Source of the DNA: Paracyclopina nana
Lineage: Eukaryota; Arthropoda; Copepoda; Cyclopoida; Cyclopettidae
Reading direction: 5' to 3'
DNA: 64,000 nt
NCBI GenBank assembly: GCA_019096065.1
Contig: JAGUCH010000003.1
Coordinates: 9,424,001 to 9,488,000 of the forward strand
Shown here: piece after piece, positions 14,001 through 28,497 of the stretch
Layout: every line of letters begins with the position of its first letter
Position numbering within the stretch: the first letter of the stretch is position 1
Program-made: the position numbers and the translations under genes
Notes under the pieces: model-generated
Told to the model about the DNA's origin: nothing
Seen by the model: the letters and a program-made list of their open reading frames with translations, nothing else
Databases searched by the model: none

Positions 14001-17000
14001 GACACCAACTTAGCTCCTGGATTAAAATCTCTCAGTTTTTTTCCTCTGCTGAGATTGGAACAGTTGATTGTGTCGATCCCAAACCCCCAATTTGGTCTAA
14101 AATAAGGTCTCGCCGAATCTACATTATTACAAGAGACGGCTTAATTTCAAAGAACCTTGAACAAGTGGCGCTCTGGCAATAATTGAATAGTAGTTGTAGT
14201 AGCTTCAATAAAAGCAGTGTTATTGCAGACCTTCTTTTGTTTCTCCCTTGGCTAATTTTGCCTGACAAAAGCCTCCTGTGGATGAGAGTTTCATTTCAGC
14301 AAAAATAAACAGTCTGTCTCACAAAAGATGGTTAAAAATTGCCTAATGTTGATGAAATGTCAGCTGTCGCGCAGACGCGTTTGTTTACAAACAAATACCA
14401 CGTGGGCATTTTGTTGTTTAAACTTTTAGTTTAAGGAGTTATTCAAAAACTTTACTAATGCTCATTTGCTCATTCTTTTTTTTATGAGAAGCAGCTTAGC
14501 ATGAACTTAAATGGAAAACTGTTTTCTTAACTCAAAAGTTGGATGGAAAGTAATGGTTTTGAGAGTTCCAATTATTAAAGTTTAGGTGGAAATCCATTCG
14601 GCCTAGAAAAATGCAAATGAGCCCAGATGGCAAACAAAAGGATCCAATTTTCTGTTCTCACCCCTTTTGCTTGGTTCTCCGAGTAATCAGAAATCTCCTA
14701 TTTCTCTCTCAGTCTCAGTGGTTCTGAAATTACTTTCCGCCTCATTTTTCCCCAATACATAAAAATGGGGGAAGAGTGCTTCTTTAAAAAAGGGGGGGTT
14801 GCTGCTGAGTATGTGGAACAAACACCAGGACTAACCCACCCACCATTTCCACTTAATGGGTTGTAGCTACCCTTGTTGCCAGTTCCGGACTTGGAGTTTT
14901 TTATTGTACAGAAGAACTGCACTTCAAAGGCACTTTAGTGTAAGGAATGAGAGAAAACTTCTAATACCCTTTGCTGGCTCATATGCAGTAGATGATGAAA
15001 AATTCAAAAATGCTAAAATTGCTTCTTTTCTCTTTCTCTCTAGGTAAGGGCCATTTGTTGACATGGCAGATCAGGAAAAAAGCCCAAGCTGAGCAATTTT
15101 TTGTCCTCCCCCAGAGATTCATTTGTTGGGCTGCCCTGCTGATTGATGCACATCAACTTTTATTGGGCATAGCCATAAAAAGTGGCAGCAGTGTGTTTCA
15201 TTAACTTTAACTAGCCACAGTGGATGTGTAGCAGGTCCAGAATAGGAAATGGACTAATTGCCACCAGTCTCTCCACCCAAACTTTTTTCCTATAGAATGT
15301 TTGACTTTTTGCTCTCAGCTTGTTTCTCTCCATTTGACAGTGATTGCTTTTGGCATCCAGAGGGTAAATGAAGTTGGAAAAAAGGGTAATATTGTGAGGC
15401 AAACAAAGGCATTATTATAGTTCTCACACCTTCTCCTAGTGAAGGAAATCTTGGCCCCTAGACAGTGATAAAACTTGAGGTTCAGCATCCTTTCTACAAA
15501 ATGAAGAATCCTTCCCTATTGGAAAAGTGTCTAGAAGTAGAAGCAGCAAAAGGGGGAGTAGCTCACAAAACTTCAACCTAGTATGTAAATACTACACATA
15601 CTCTATGGTGGTGCACATCAAAGTGACCATAAAGTAGGCGTTTCTTTATGGCAAGTGCCAGAATCGAACATCATTTTCTCCCCACACACACACATGTTAC
15701 AGTAAGAGAAGGATGACACATCTTAAATCAAACTTGGTTACTCTACAAAAATGATCCTTGAGAAGTAGCTTTTGGAAGTGTGCTAAGTAATGAAAATACT
15801 GCAGCAAAATACAAAGGAAGGCCACATTTTTTGAATTTCCTCATGGCCTCATTTGAAAGGCCATTGAAAGAGATGGATAAGCTGATTCAAAGAAGTAGCA
15901 CAATTTCAAAGCAAAAGTGATGGATAGCTTAATTTAAAAGAGATTGTTTGCATGTGGGCAGCCAATACAAAATGCAGATTGCTGATGCCAATTTGACCAT
16001 TGAGCCCCTCCAGATTACCATCTTTGTAATGCAAAAACAGGAGCAATTACCAACTTGTCAAAAGTGCCTTTCAGTGCTCTGTTTACAAGTAATTATCCCT
16101 CTGGTAGTGCAGGAATTTTCTTTGGAAGCTCATTCAGCTGTTATAGTATGAAGCTCAGAGTTTTTGTGACTTTTATGACTTGTGATGGAGCAATTTAAAA
16201 GGCTGCTAGCAGCAGCCTAAAGGAGTTGTAATTGTACCCACTATTACAGCCATCTTCATTATAAATTCCAACCTCATGTCAGAATGAGCCCTGAGGGCAA
16301 TTGTTTACAGAGGTTAACTCTTCTCGCCTACTGCAAAAGAAACTTGGAAACATCATGAATGCCATAATAGCTAATTTTGGATTTTGGAGGGAAGGAAGTA
16401 GTAGATGTGGAATGAATTTTTGCTCTAGCAACTTTAATTGCAACCTGGAATTGTTGCCAAATGGAACGATTCACAAGAAGTAACAACCACGTGCACAGCA
16501 AGGTATAAATGCTTAATTTGCGTGTACCACCGCTCGTAAGAATATTCATGATGTGTATCATGAATGTAGCAGCAGTAGTGGAAACATATCGGAAACTATG
16601 CGTCAAACTGAAGAACATTCTGCTTGTTGTTGCTGCCTTTAAAGCTGAACAATTTTATGACACATGTGAGTGTGAGAAAAAGTGGCTGATCAATAATTAG
16701 TTAATTAGGTGAAACCTACTTCTACTACATCTAATTACACTGCATGAATATACTGTAATAATGCATCAGATGGAGGCCACTAAAAAATGTGTGCTGTTTC
16801 AGGCCACATTCAGGATATTCTGTTCTGGCCATTATTTGTCAATAAAGGAGACCCAAGCTCGCTAAAGGCAATCATAATTTCCTACATAAAAAATCCCCTT
16901 GGCAATGACCTTGTCATCAAAACTATATCTTTATGAAACAAACCTTGTTCTAGTACGAAATGTCCATTTAATCAAAATGCTATGCAGACAGGCTGATAGT

Positions 17001-20000
17001 AATTGTCATGAAAGAATTTTTCACCAAGTTTCAGCTGTTTACCCACGCTCATAATTTATGGACAAGCCTTGACCAATTGCAGTCTAAATGATCACAGAAT
17101 AACGACAAAACCACAAAATTAACAATTTTATGTAAAAAAACCATAGGAGAATGCTAAATTGTTTTTTTTTCTATATCAACAGTAGTTAATTGTTGGCCAA
17201 AAAAGAAGGTATTATTAACAAAGGAAAAACAACAAGGGTCATAATGTTCAGTTTTTGTAAACAATAGCCCATCAGGATTATTACTATAGTGGACTTTTTA
17301 TGTTTTTACGGTAAATATTAGCCTTCAATGTGGTTATGCTCCATTTATTAGCTGACAGTGTTGTCCCAAGCACGGTGGGAACTTCGGGTAAAAAACCATC
17401 GCAGCTAATTAAATTATGCCACTTTTTGTGCCTTTTCAATTTCCTAAATATAAAAAAGCACAAATATTAGGTTAAATGATAGGCCAAAAAGTTTCATTTG
17501 AGTTCTCAAACTTTTAGTTTAGTTGAAAAAAATAAGTTTTTATGTACTTTGAGCTGAAAACTCAGCTTTTTTTTGGCACCTAAAAATCGTGACTGTCTGA
17601 TGATGGAGGTGTCTTCTCCTCTGAAAAGATGCTTGTTCATCTGACAAACACGATTCTAAGTAGTGGAGCAACATCATCATCATCATCAGCTGACAAATGT
17701 GTGAAAGAAAACGCGTGTGCCATGCAAAAAAAATTAAGCCCACTTAGTTTGACTGTGCGGCTGAATACGAAGGCGGAGGCGAAAAAAAGTTTTTTAATTC
17801 ATTTTAGCGTTCTGCATGCATGTCATGATGTGGACGGGGTAATGCTACCATCAATAAAGTCATTTTGTGTACCTTGCAGGTGCCAGGCATCAACTCACAC
17901 ACATCCATTTTCGTGAGGTGTTCATCTGCATTATCAGTTTAATTGTAATTTGAGCTATTCCATTTGGAAAACTGCATTTTAAATGTCAAAAAAGGCTTTG
18001 TCAGTTTTCTTTTAAAAAAGCTTATTTATCGTCAAAATTGGCCCAAGGCTGAATTGAGATTAAAATTATTTTATCAAAAAAGGGGATTTTTATTTACCAT
18101 TAGAGCTTCTTTTTGTCTTAGAAAGCTGACAAAAACTATAAATTTCTTGATCGCTAAAAATGCTTTGGAGCAGTCAAATGAAACTATTTTTGCTGTAAAT
18201 AAGGTTATCTATGGCCAAAATAGGAATTTCTTAACCTGTCACAGAAATTGAAATTAAACCAAGAAAAGTAGATGAACACCGCAATAGTAGCATTGTTATT
18301 TCTCAAGGTATGGGGGTGGGAGACGCACAATTGCGTGCAAAAAAAGTGGTAAAGTGTTCGTATGTTGTTCATTTTTTGCTCCTGCTTTGGTACATGCTAG
18401 ATATTCGAGGAACTCACGAACATTGAATGCTGCTGTCCATTCAAAAAGATCATGAGTCAAGCTAAAAATGAAAGGTGTTTTTTGCTCCTGGTTTAGTCAC
18501 ACGTTCACCTACGGTGCATGTATGCACAGTGGAAATTATGATTTTCATAACAATTAAAAAGCACATTTTGAATTCCGAATTTCATCAAAGAACGTGGAAT
18601 ATTTTGACAGAATTCAAGGGTTGAAAAAAGGGAGAAAAAGCCACCCTTGCAAGTGACTCAATGCACCTTTTTATATTTGAAAGAAGGGGAAATGGAGTTG
18701 ATTTCGGCGGCAGCAGCAAACTTGACAGCAAACGGGTCAATTTTCACCTTCTCTTTTGACCCTGGTCATCTAAATGAGATATTTGAAAAAAGGTGCTCTA
18801 TTTTTAAATATGCTCTCTATTGTGAGTATCTCAATTTGGGAGATTGAGAGACATCAAATCAAAGGAAAAGGGCAAGGAACTTTCTCTGTGTATTGTGATA
18901 TGGTGAAATATCTTCACTTTATACTACATTGGCTATGGCATAAAGTGATCCTCTTCTGGCAGCTCCAGCTTTCAAGAAGCGGAAATGGCAAGAAGAAAGT
19001 TAGTATCCCTTCCTACTTTTTTCCTCGAATTGGGAAAGTGGCGGATAGAAGAAAAGGAAAGCAACTTTTCCCAAAAAAGTAGGACAACAATAAGTGGTGT
19101 TGTGTCTGGAAAATCAGTCATGGTAGCAAAATGGCAGCACTTTTTGCACCGGCCTATCTATTCATAGATTGCAATTTCTTCTGCACTTGGGGGAAAAGGC
19201 AAGGAGAAAAGAGGTCAAATTTGACTTTGGCCTACATAAATACTTATAGTACTAGTAGATACAGTTCAGCAATAATACAGTTTGCATGACTCACAAAGGT
19301 AAAGAACGCAAGCCTCACTGGCTGTTGTTGAGCCTTTTACACTTGGCCTTGACATGGAGACTAAAAAGTCTACATATACCATACAACAAAGTAAGAAAAT
19401 GGAAGCATGTACACCATAAATACAGATGCACATCATGCAAGCTTTTTAAAATACAGGCTGCTGCTTTTTAGACAGTATTGGGACACTTTTCACAAATCCT
19501 TGCTTGAGGGCAAGTGAAAGCTCCAGTATTTGTAGCTATAGCAACCAACCAGAAATTGGAAAATGCTGTTTTCTGTTACCAAAATACAACACACAATGTA
19601 TTCTGTATAAAGACAGCAGCAGACCCATCTGGTAAATGCTGCTGCTTACATAGCTTTAGGCAAAAAATGCTGTTTTTGCGCCCCTCAGACTGACTATACA
19701 CTGGATCTAGCATAGATTGACCCAAACAGTCTGCATAGAGAATAATCCCAAAATCAATTGGATAAACATTTCCCCACCAGAAATGCAGCAATAGCAGCAC
19801 AAAATTGAGAAATGGAAAAAATGGGGTTACTCTTTGAAATCCCAATGGCTTTGTTCATGTTCTGGCACAAAAGTCCAATATTGTGAGATTGTTAGTAAAA
19901 GCCTGAATGGCCTGAGGACACCACAGTGGTAGTATAATATCGGACCCCATTCTCCCTGGGTGTGCATTTTTCCAATAATAGTGGGACTTCTTGGGGGATG

Positions 20001-23000
20001 ATGATCTGAGCTACTAGACTAACAATGAACATAAGCACATTACTACCTTTCTGTCTGCTGCGAGTGCATGATGTCCAATAATCAAATTCACCAAGTACTT
20101 TTTATGTTTCCACTCCTTGATTACTGCAACAAAAGAAAGATAGCTTGAGGACACACAGGATGTCAGTTTATTTGCGTGTGCTTAGACTGCTACTATGATA
20201 CAAATTGCTTGCTAGAACAAAGGACTTGGGGGAGAGGATTGACTTATGGTAATTTTGAAATTTTTCAGTGTTGCACTCGAGTGGGTCTCATTAGAAATGT
20301 ATTTGAACTTAGTATAATAGTAGCTTTTACGTAAAATACATGACAAATTTATTTTTTGAGAACTGTCATCCAATTTGAAAGAAGGCAACCCAGCCTCATT
20401 TGTCTATGTTAAGATTAGTCTTGGTTGTTTTGTCAAAAAAGGAGTTTTGTTGGCAGAAAAAAAATAATTTAAAAGCATGTTGATTCTGTTTGATTGGAAA
20501 AACATGACACACTTGAATATAGGATAAATAAAAAGGTTTGTGGGTCAACCATTTCATGCTTGTTTAGCTGACCTAGCTGCAAAATTGAAAAAAAGCTCTG
20601 TCCTGACAGCTAGGCACATTTTTTGCTGACCGTTTTCCACGCTCCCAATGTGTTTTCAATAAAGAGGCTACCAGCTCACTTAAGTCTCTTTTTGTCACTC
20701 TTTTTGCTGACTGCTGTAGAAGAACTTGGTCAACAACTTTACTTAAAGACCATCAGGTCCAAAAGTGGCAACAGCAAACTGTATCAGTGAGGAACTGCAG
20801 CAAAAAGCGCAACAATTAATTGAATGGTTCTCTTGATTTCCAGGTATGTCATAAAAACCGTTGGCTAGCAACTCCTCAGTGCAGTGGAGATAGTAAGTGG
20901 CTTGGAAATAAGCCTTGGATTTATTGCACGTGGATAATTGGTTCAATTGTGCCAGTCATCCTCGTTGACAAATTTCCAGCTCAAATTCCAAGTAGATATG
21001 GTCCACCTTTCTTAATCAAATCAATCTCTGCTGCCAAGGAGACATCAAGGTAGATTGTGAGGAAAATGGGACTGGAAATGGGACATTTATCTGGGTATTA
21101 TGACAAGCTCTTATCCTTAAGATGAGTGAGGTAATCCACCTAGTTTTTCATTCCAGAGGGGGGGATGTTGACTCATGATATTGGCACCCTCCTCCACCTT
21201 GCTAAATTTGCAGAGGAGGATTGCATTACAATAAAGTCATTACACCAATTATCTCCTCCTCTTCATCTATAAAACTTAATGACAAAAGTTTTTAAAATAC
21301 TTGGTGACTAAAGTACTCTTGATATTCAGTCCTGCTTTTAATGAGACATGACTGGCTTCTTCCAAAATAGTTTTCAGTTTTCAAAACTGAAACATACAAG
21401 TAAAGTTTAGTTTAACAAACTATGAATAGTGTTTGTGGCTCATATTAATGGGAGGTGATCAGTCATGTTTTGGTCACTTTGAGACTGAATGAATGTTGAA
21501 AAGTCGGTATTGGCTACTGTGGATAACAAACAAACAACCACCCATGGTGAACCACTGACACCCCCTTTCATCCATAGCCATGTCCTGTTTAGTGACAGCT
21601 ACACTCCTATCGATTTTATTATATTGTGTATTTGCCTCGGTTCTGCTTGAAAAGCAGCCATTTTCACGAAATGCAGTTTGCCTCCATTGCTATTTTTGTG
21701 AACTTTGTGAGCGCAATTAGATATGGTTGAAATATTTGCCACTGCTGTTTTCTAAGCTGAAATCATGAAATATTTCATGGAAAAAAGGGGGCATGTGAAT
21801 AAAGGTGGGTGGTCTTCTGAAAAAAAATGGAGTGTGAACTTTTTTTCTTTACACTTTTGGGGAAATTCTCATTGCGCTTGTTAACAGTTCTGTCAATCAG
21901 CCAAAGTAGATTTTTTGGGGGTGGTCCAACTGCTCTTTCCTGGCTGGTCTCAAATTTGGACATTTCTCAGCTTTAAATTCAAACAAATGGCTTTTTACAT
22001 ATTAGCACAGCCATATATTTTCTGGGAAAATGTCTGATGAGCGTGGCGGCCAAGGGGTCACGACTTGGAAATATTTCAATTTCTTTTGCATACCATAAGA
22101 TTAACCCAAGCTTGAGCTTGGTCCCAATTTTAATGGAGACCTCATAAAAACGAGACTTTGATTTACAGCCACAGTTGATGTTGTTCGATACAGCAGCATA
22201 AGAAGTCAATGAGTGGAAAATCAAAAAGTGAAACTTGTTTTGCTGTTGGCTGCTGCTGCTAGTGTTGTTGCAGATATCAATTTCATCCATGACTGACTTG
22301 GCAAATTCACGGAATTTCTTGCCTTCTTTAAGGCAAGATTTCATGATAAAATGTGTCCTCCTTCCTGGAAAGGTGGCAAACTTCTGTTCTTTGTAAAAGG
22401 GCAGGCTTTGATATTGATTATGAAGCAAAGTTAGGTAAGCCTACAAAAGCAATTCAAAATTTCAATGATTTCAAATTTGTCTGGGGAGAGAAAAAACTGC
22501 TATAAAATTATCTGTGCATAAAAGTAATTCAGCTGGAATTTGAGACTGAGCTTTTTCTCCAACCTGAGAACTGGCCTTTGCTTTGGGGAGGTCCTATTAC
22601 AGCACTTATCACTGGGATCATTTTCACAGTTGTGTAGGTCTAGAGGTCAGATGTCCTACTAAAAAAAACCTTCCTCCAACAACCCCAAGATCTCCCAAAT
22701 CTCCAGTCATCAACTAGTCAAGTTGAATTTGGAGCCATGTGTGAGGTCTGCTTGCATATTTAGAATATTTTTTCTAGCTCACATAGAGTTTGGCACAACT
22801 TTTCCTGCATCAGGGTCTGATTGGCAGGTTCTTTCATATGTGACCCTTCTTGGGACCCTTTTAGAGCTCTTGTTTGTCTGGTGCCAGTTATTTTGTTGTC
22901 ACCCCCCAACTTGTACTATTGTCTCTGTGAGCAGTCAATCAAGCAGAGCAGCTAGTAGTCAGTGCTTTGTCATCACTCTCCTTGCTTCTGGATTCCTTCA

Positions 23001-23090
23001 ATGTTTTGTGTACAGGCTTTAACTCATGGAAGTGGTAAACAGACAGATGTGCTCAGATGATGAAGTAGAAATTGATTGTTGTCACATGGG
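8095..23090. other. Gene-free stretch with CpG islets and small palindromes
   Basis: I found no exon with protein resemblance or a consistent splice frame. Visible structure: CpG-rich islets beside TTGTTTAC or GTAAACAA at 9,693-9,740, 11,643-11,703 and 14,366-14,404, and an imperfect 22-24-base palindrome centred on CAGT..CAAAACTG at 12,896-12,917, 13,241-13,264 and 21,371-21,393. A 149-codon open frame on the minus strand at 21,979-22,428 shows no recognisable domain and is probably chance. Confidence 0.45.
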
Positions 23091-23099
23091 TTAAACAGA

Positions 23100-23910
23100 A
23101 TTGGCAAACAGCTTGCAATTATTCCCCCAGGGACAGATCCATAACCAACTGATATTGAGGGTGTCACACCACTTTTTTTTTGAGTCATGAAAATCAATAC
23201 ATCCATTTTTGTCTTTAATGAGATAGATGGGGGATGAGCCAAGTCTTAGGGTGAAAGGGGTTTGTTGATCCATCAATCTCTGCTTGAAGGCTATTTCCAT
23301 AATGCCATTCATTCCCATTTTCAGCTCAAAGGGTTTGTTTTCAATATGAATCTGATCTGACAGCATTTTTGATGATAGTCCTGTGGTCATGGAATAATTC
23401 TCTTCTTGGACCTGATAATGAAAAGAGGATTTAGGATTTGGTCATCTCATACCTGGAATTCAGTGATGCAAGCTGAATCTAATTTCTTCCAGAGAGAGTG
23501 TGTGGTAGTGCAACTTCTGGAGACATCAAATGGGTTTGGGTGGTTCAACAAATACCAGCTGTTACATCAGTTGAATGATGTGCTAAAAAGGTCCAATTAG
23601 TTCCATATTGCGCCAAAGCCTCATCTTCTTCTCCATCAATCTTTTCAAAGCCAAAGTTGCTCATGTGTAGTGACACTGTTTGGAGTCAGAAAGCTGAGAT
23701 TGTGCCAGATATTGTGGCCTTATCTTGTCCCTCTATCAGACATTATTATGGTCACCCACAAAGAGCCCTGAATCATTCCAAGGGAAAAAATTCCAAATAT
23801 CATATCATGCTCATTGGACACCAGCCAACAGAATTGACATCCAACTTGGCCCCCAAAAAAGTGACCCAAGCCTCTGCAAGCCGAAGAAATATAATAATAG
23901 CAAGACATTA
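23100..23910 (-). mobile_element. Probable decayed Ty3/gypsy-type pol remnant
   Basis: Read on the minus strand, 23,910-23,720 gives HDMIFGIFSLGM, resembling the end of a retroviral-type aspartyl protease (flap then IxGxDxL). About 400 bases further along, 23,390-23,100 gives an I-H-I-E start followed by GSSPIYLIKDKNGCIDFHDS, resembling the opening of gypsy reverse transcriptase (SPxxLVxKKxG...DxR). Order and spacing fit protease then RT. Stops and frame changes interrupt it and no LTRs were seen. Similarity was judged by eye, so it remains tentative. Confidence 0.35.
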
Positions 23911-23959
23911 GAATCAGTTACTTACCTATATCAGTTCTGGGAAGGAATTTTTTATACAA

Positions 23960-26900
23960 GTCAGATTGTGCCTTCTTTTGTGGCGAGTTGAAAAACGTGC
24001 GCAGTCAAATTGGTTCCACTTGGTGCGGATTGACAAAAGTTTCGGTTTTTTCTTTAGGTCCCCAAAAAGGGACAGAAATTTGCATTTGAACCCCAAAACG
24101 AGCAGTTGGCATTTGAACCCCCAGAATTCAGAATGGAAAACGATCCTAATGAAGATGAATGCTCTCATTTCAGCAAAAGCAGGAGAATTCCCTGTATATT
24201 CATGACTAGCTAATTCGTCATCAGTTTTCCGCAAGAGTGATGCAAAAAAGGGCTAAAACTCACCAGAATATGCAGAATTTCCACGAGAGAACATCGTAAA
24301 TCTTGACACAGCCTAGATGTTTTGGATCTTTGTGGATTTTCGCGAGTTTTCTCGTTGTTATTCAGCCACGCGTCGCTCAGTTTTGTTGACAATTCATTAT
24401 GTAAACAAATTAACAAGACTGCGGCGCCGTAGCGACATTTTTGGGCCGTTCTACGCTAGTTTTCAAATAAGTTGTAAAAAACCACATACCCTTGAAATGA
24501 GCAAGCATCGCAGGGTGAAATCCCCCATTTTGTAATGGCTAATGCTTTCATAATGACCCCACATCTGCCATGTTGGTACCCCCGAAAAAAAATCACTAAA
24601 AAGGCTATATATAGTAGATGGGGTGACATCTGACGACACACAAAGATATCATAATCCTTTGATAACAAAAAACTGCGAGCCCCATTCTCCAATGGGAATA
24701 GCAATTTGAATAAAATAAAGTGAGACATCAGACAAAAGGGAAAGCAGCACACTGGTCTGAATGCAAACAACAAAAAGGATCAACCGCACTACTATTAATT
24801 CACGCTGGAATGAATCTGGTTTAAAATTTGAATAACTGGGTGTTTTTCTTCATGGGATTCCCCCAGTGTGCTCCCTATTTTGGTTGAGTTGTTCATGATG
24901 GCTGGTACTTAACATCATGTGGGGATTTGAAAAGCATCAACTCAGCCAAGCTTGCAAACTTGTGGGTTGAAAACAAATCAATATTTTCAGCTATAAATTA
25001 ACACTTGGAGAAAAAGCAGCCATCTCTGAATTGCATATAATGCCCCCAACTGAGCCAACTTTGGCTGCAAAGCTCACGCCCATTTTTCGTGAAACTTATC
25101 AGGTGATTGCATCAAAAACTCTTTTTGGGATGACAGGGCGCAATTTTTCCATGCATTATTTCGTTCTGATTTTGAAAGTCTGCCATAAAATGCAGGGATT
25201 TCTGAGGTAGAACATAAAATGAAACGGGGCAGATTATTAAACTTTGTGCAATCCTCTGCGTGGTGAGTTTATGCAAAATGTTGCATTATTTATTTATTTA
25301 CCGGGAAAATCCCATGGGAGCTGAACCATTTCCCCCCAACTTTTGGCTGTTCCAAGTGAAAGGGTTGACAAGGGGATTTTTAAAATTCAAAAGTCTCCCA
25401 TCATCGCCATACTTCATAGCAAAAAGTAATCCATTTTGCCATGCACGTATTCACACACGCATATTTCCAAATCACGATCGTTCTTCTGGTTTTGAAACAT
25501 CCCCTTTCAAAAAATAAAAAAGCTAATCCCAGCTTGTTGGGAGGCGGGGCAGCTAGCCCCGCCTACTTGAAAAAAAGCTCGAAATCCTTCCATGTTTATT
25601 CAGCTGATGATGCACACTGGGCCATCAATAATCCACTTGGTTTTTCCCACTGTGTATAAATGGTGATAAACAGAGTTTGTTTTCTTTGAATTCCAATGAA
25701 TAACACATACACGCAGCCGCCATTTTGTATAGTACAAGTTGCCATCATTTGTCATTTATGCTAGCTGCAAAATCTATTCATCGATTTTGCTCAGGCGGAA
25801 AAAAATTCCCAATCAATTTTTTTCATATTGCCCAGGGTGGTCCACAAAAAATGATAAATGGTGAAATGACCCGCGATTTTGGTGACTTTGGCTCATTATT
25901 CTGGGTATGACATGTGATCTGAAAAATGGCCAGCAAAGTTATTAACGCCATTTCTGCGTCTGTGGATGATGGCATTAATAGTGGATGTCACCAATGATGA
26001 CAATAATGGTGTCTCGTTTTTGGCACCGCGCGGACCAGTGTGCATAGTAGCTGCATTCAATCTGCGATTTGTTATGCCACCCCATTTTTTCCGTGAAAAA
26101 TGCACATCCTAATTGTGTTTGCTGTGCGAAAATTCATTTAGGAATATTCAGTAGGTTTCCTGACGTGTCACCCTCAATTTCACACGGATGAACGGGCAAA
26201 TCTTCGCGCTAAACTGACACCTCAAATACACTGAATGCAACGTAGGGCTGTCCGGTCGGGAAATGGGATAAATCAGCATGAATCTCTTGTTTTTCCAAAA
26301 ACCTTTTTAAAAACTACTTTTTCAATCAAGAAGGACCCAAAATCGAATTTTATCTTTAGAAAAATATCATATTTCTCCAAAATATTGAAAAAAAACCAAA
26401 TATTTTAGCACTTGTTTCCAAAACTATTTTTACGGTCCAAATGAAAAAAAATTGCCAAAAATCTCATCCATATTCTCGTTAAGTAAGGAATAAACGAGGA
26501 TCTCAATAACAATTCTCTGTAATGACCTGAGCTGTGAATCAATTTAAAGAATGCAGAAAAGAGAAAAAATCGGGTTGGAAGCCCTAGAATTTTTGTGACA
26601 CTTTCAGCAGCAATTGTCACGCGCTTGCGCTGCGCATCATCATCATAATTATGCGCGCGCCGCGCTTGTCATCGAGCTCGCGCAGTAAAATTGGCCCGAG
26701 ATTAGATCTGATTCGGTGTCAATCACGATCTGGCTGAAAAGGACGCCAACAGCAGCAGAAGCAGCTTGTTTATGAGACAGCCATGACCAACACAAATAAT
26801 ACAAGCATGAATCACCGAATTTAATCCCGCGGCTAAATTACTTCTTGGTCAACACGAACAATGGAGCCTTTGATCTATTTCTGTGTTTGATAAGGGACAA

Positions 26901-28497
26901 CTTGAACTTCTTCTTGAAAGCGATATGTGACACTCACAGAAATCCTGAAGTACCTAAAGCCCAGTTCATCTACAGGCCGTTCCACAATTTGCGAAAAAAA
27001 TAGGGCTCATTTGAAACCATTAGATTAAGCTCAAAATCTAGCTGATTACATCAATAATAAAAGATGCCTTTAAAATGAAGGCTCGGTTCGCCTGAAATGT
27101 TATTTTATCAGTAAAATTGTAGATGAGCAGGGCATATCTGGCTGCAAATGACTCGGAAAAAATATCAATGTAGCAATACGCGACGAGGAAACTCAAAACC
27201 ATAATGGCATCAATTGTGAAAGCAGCTTGCCATGTTTTTTCCCTTCAATTGGATTGATTTCTTTTTCCCCCTTTCTTTTTGACTCTTTGACCAAACATGC
27301 TTTGGCTTTCACTCAAGAGAGAGAGATGGTCCAATTGAAAGCACACTGGTCATTAGTTATTGTTCCGGGCTATTAATCATTGCACAAAGAGTGTCTAGGA
27401 AGTGGTTCCATAATGACCCCAACAGCAATACCATGCACACAGGGTGATCCAAAATAAAATAATGGTTTCAACATGCAAATATGAATAGGGTAGCTTTTTT
27501 TATTAATTGTTTTGTTTATCGTTATTAATGAAATCTGATATATGAATGCACACATTATGCATAGTACATCTGGGGACTTCATATTGACAATATAGAGTGT
27601 ACGTATGTGTACTTGAAAAAATGAGATGTAATCGTTGAGATTTCCGGAAAAGATATCGTAGTATGGCACAGTGGAAAGTTGCATGGTCATTGAACATTAC
27701 TAAGATCATCCTTATGGGTTCCAATACATTGGACACAGCGTAGCACACTGCCATGAAAAAATAAAGAAATTCAAGAAATCAGCCATTTCATTTAATGCTA
27801 CTGCTTTGTGGGGATAAAAACGATTTGGATGTGAGCTGGCCCAGTGTGCATTCATATGGGCTGTTTATCTAAAATGCAGATCTTAATCTGAGAAAAATGC
27901 ATCAGGGATAAACCGCTTAAAGAAAATTGTAATCTTCCTCCTATAAAATACCTGGGTGAAATGGCAGCAAAAGTTTCTTCACAATGCATAATGTAATAGA
28001 TGAAGTAAGGTACAAGGCAGCAAGGTTGCGAGACATCAGATTGCATTATTGCGTTATGAAAATCAATAGCAAGATATTTCATAGTGGAAATTAATTATGG
28101 CTGTCAGTTCCACCGGTTGGTTGAAATATTTTTCCCCTGCTTATAATCAAGTGGAATTCACTTTTATTCCCTGGTGGAGCGAGATCAAAAGGTTCCTTGT
28201 CATCCAGGATAATCACAGGGCTCAAATTGAAAGCTCAGCTGGTTATTTGATAGCATGTCCAAATTCTCACTCCCATGGGAGCACACTACTTTCTCATCTA
28301 AAATTCTGAACGCTGCTTCGCTTGATGCTGCTGCTCTTTTGTTCTTTTAACCTCGCGCAGTACACATGTTCTTCTATGACAAATTGTGTTATATTTTTCT
28401 GCTGTGGCAGAGAATCGTCCCCTTTTTGGTCCACAATTGATCTCCCCGTTTCTCAGGCTAAGGAAAATATTTGCTGAACTTTGTTTTGTTTTTCCAG
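23960..28497. other. Gene-free stretch upstream of the receptor exons
   Basis: No coding exon can be supported. CpG-rich patches occur at about 24,355-24,440 (with GTAAACAA at 24,401-24,408 and GCGGCGCCG beside it) and about 26,615-26,700 (GCGCGCGCCGCGC). The missing 5' exon or exons of the Ig receptor, including its signal peptide, must lie here or further left; I could not identify them. Confidence 0.4.

Noticed and set aside
21979-22428. 149-codon open frame on the minus strand
   Set aside because: The longest frame in the left 28 kb, but no domain, no splice context and no family resemblance; AT-rich DNA yields such frames by chance.
22723-23022. 99-codon frame on the plus strand with hydrophobic stretches
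   Set aside because: No recognisable family, and it lies at the edge of the gypsy-like remnant on the other strand; hydrophobic content alone is weak evidence.
26261-27690. Several 70-105-codon frames between 26.2 and 27.8 kb
   Set aside because: No splice-consistent neighbours or recognisable motifs.
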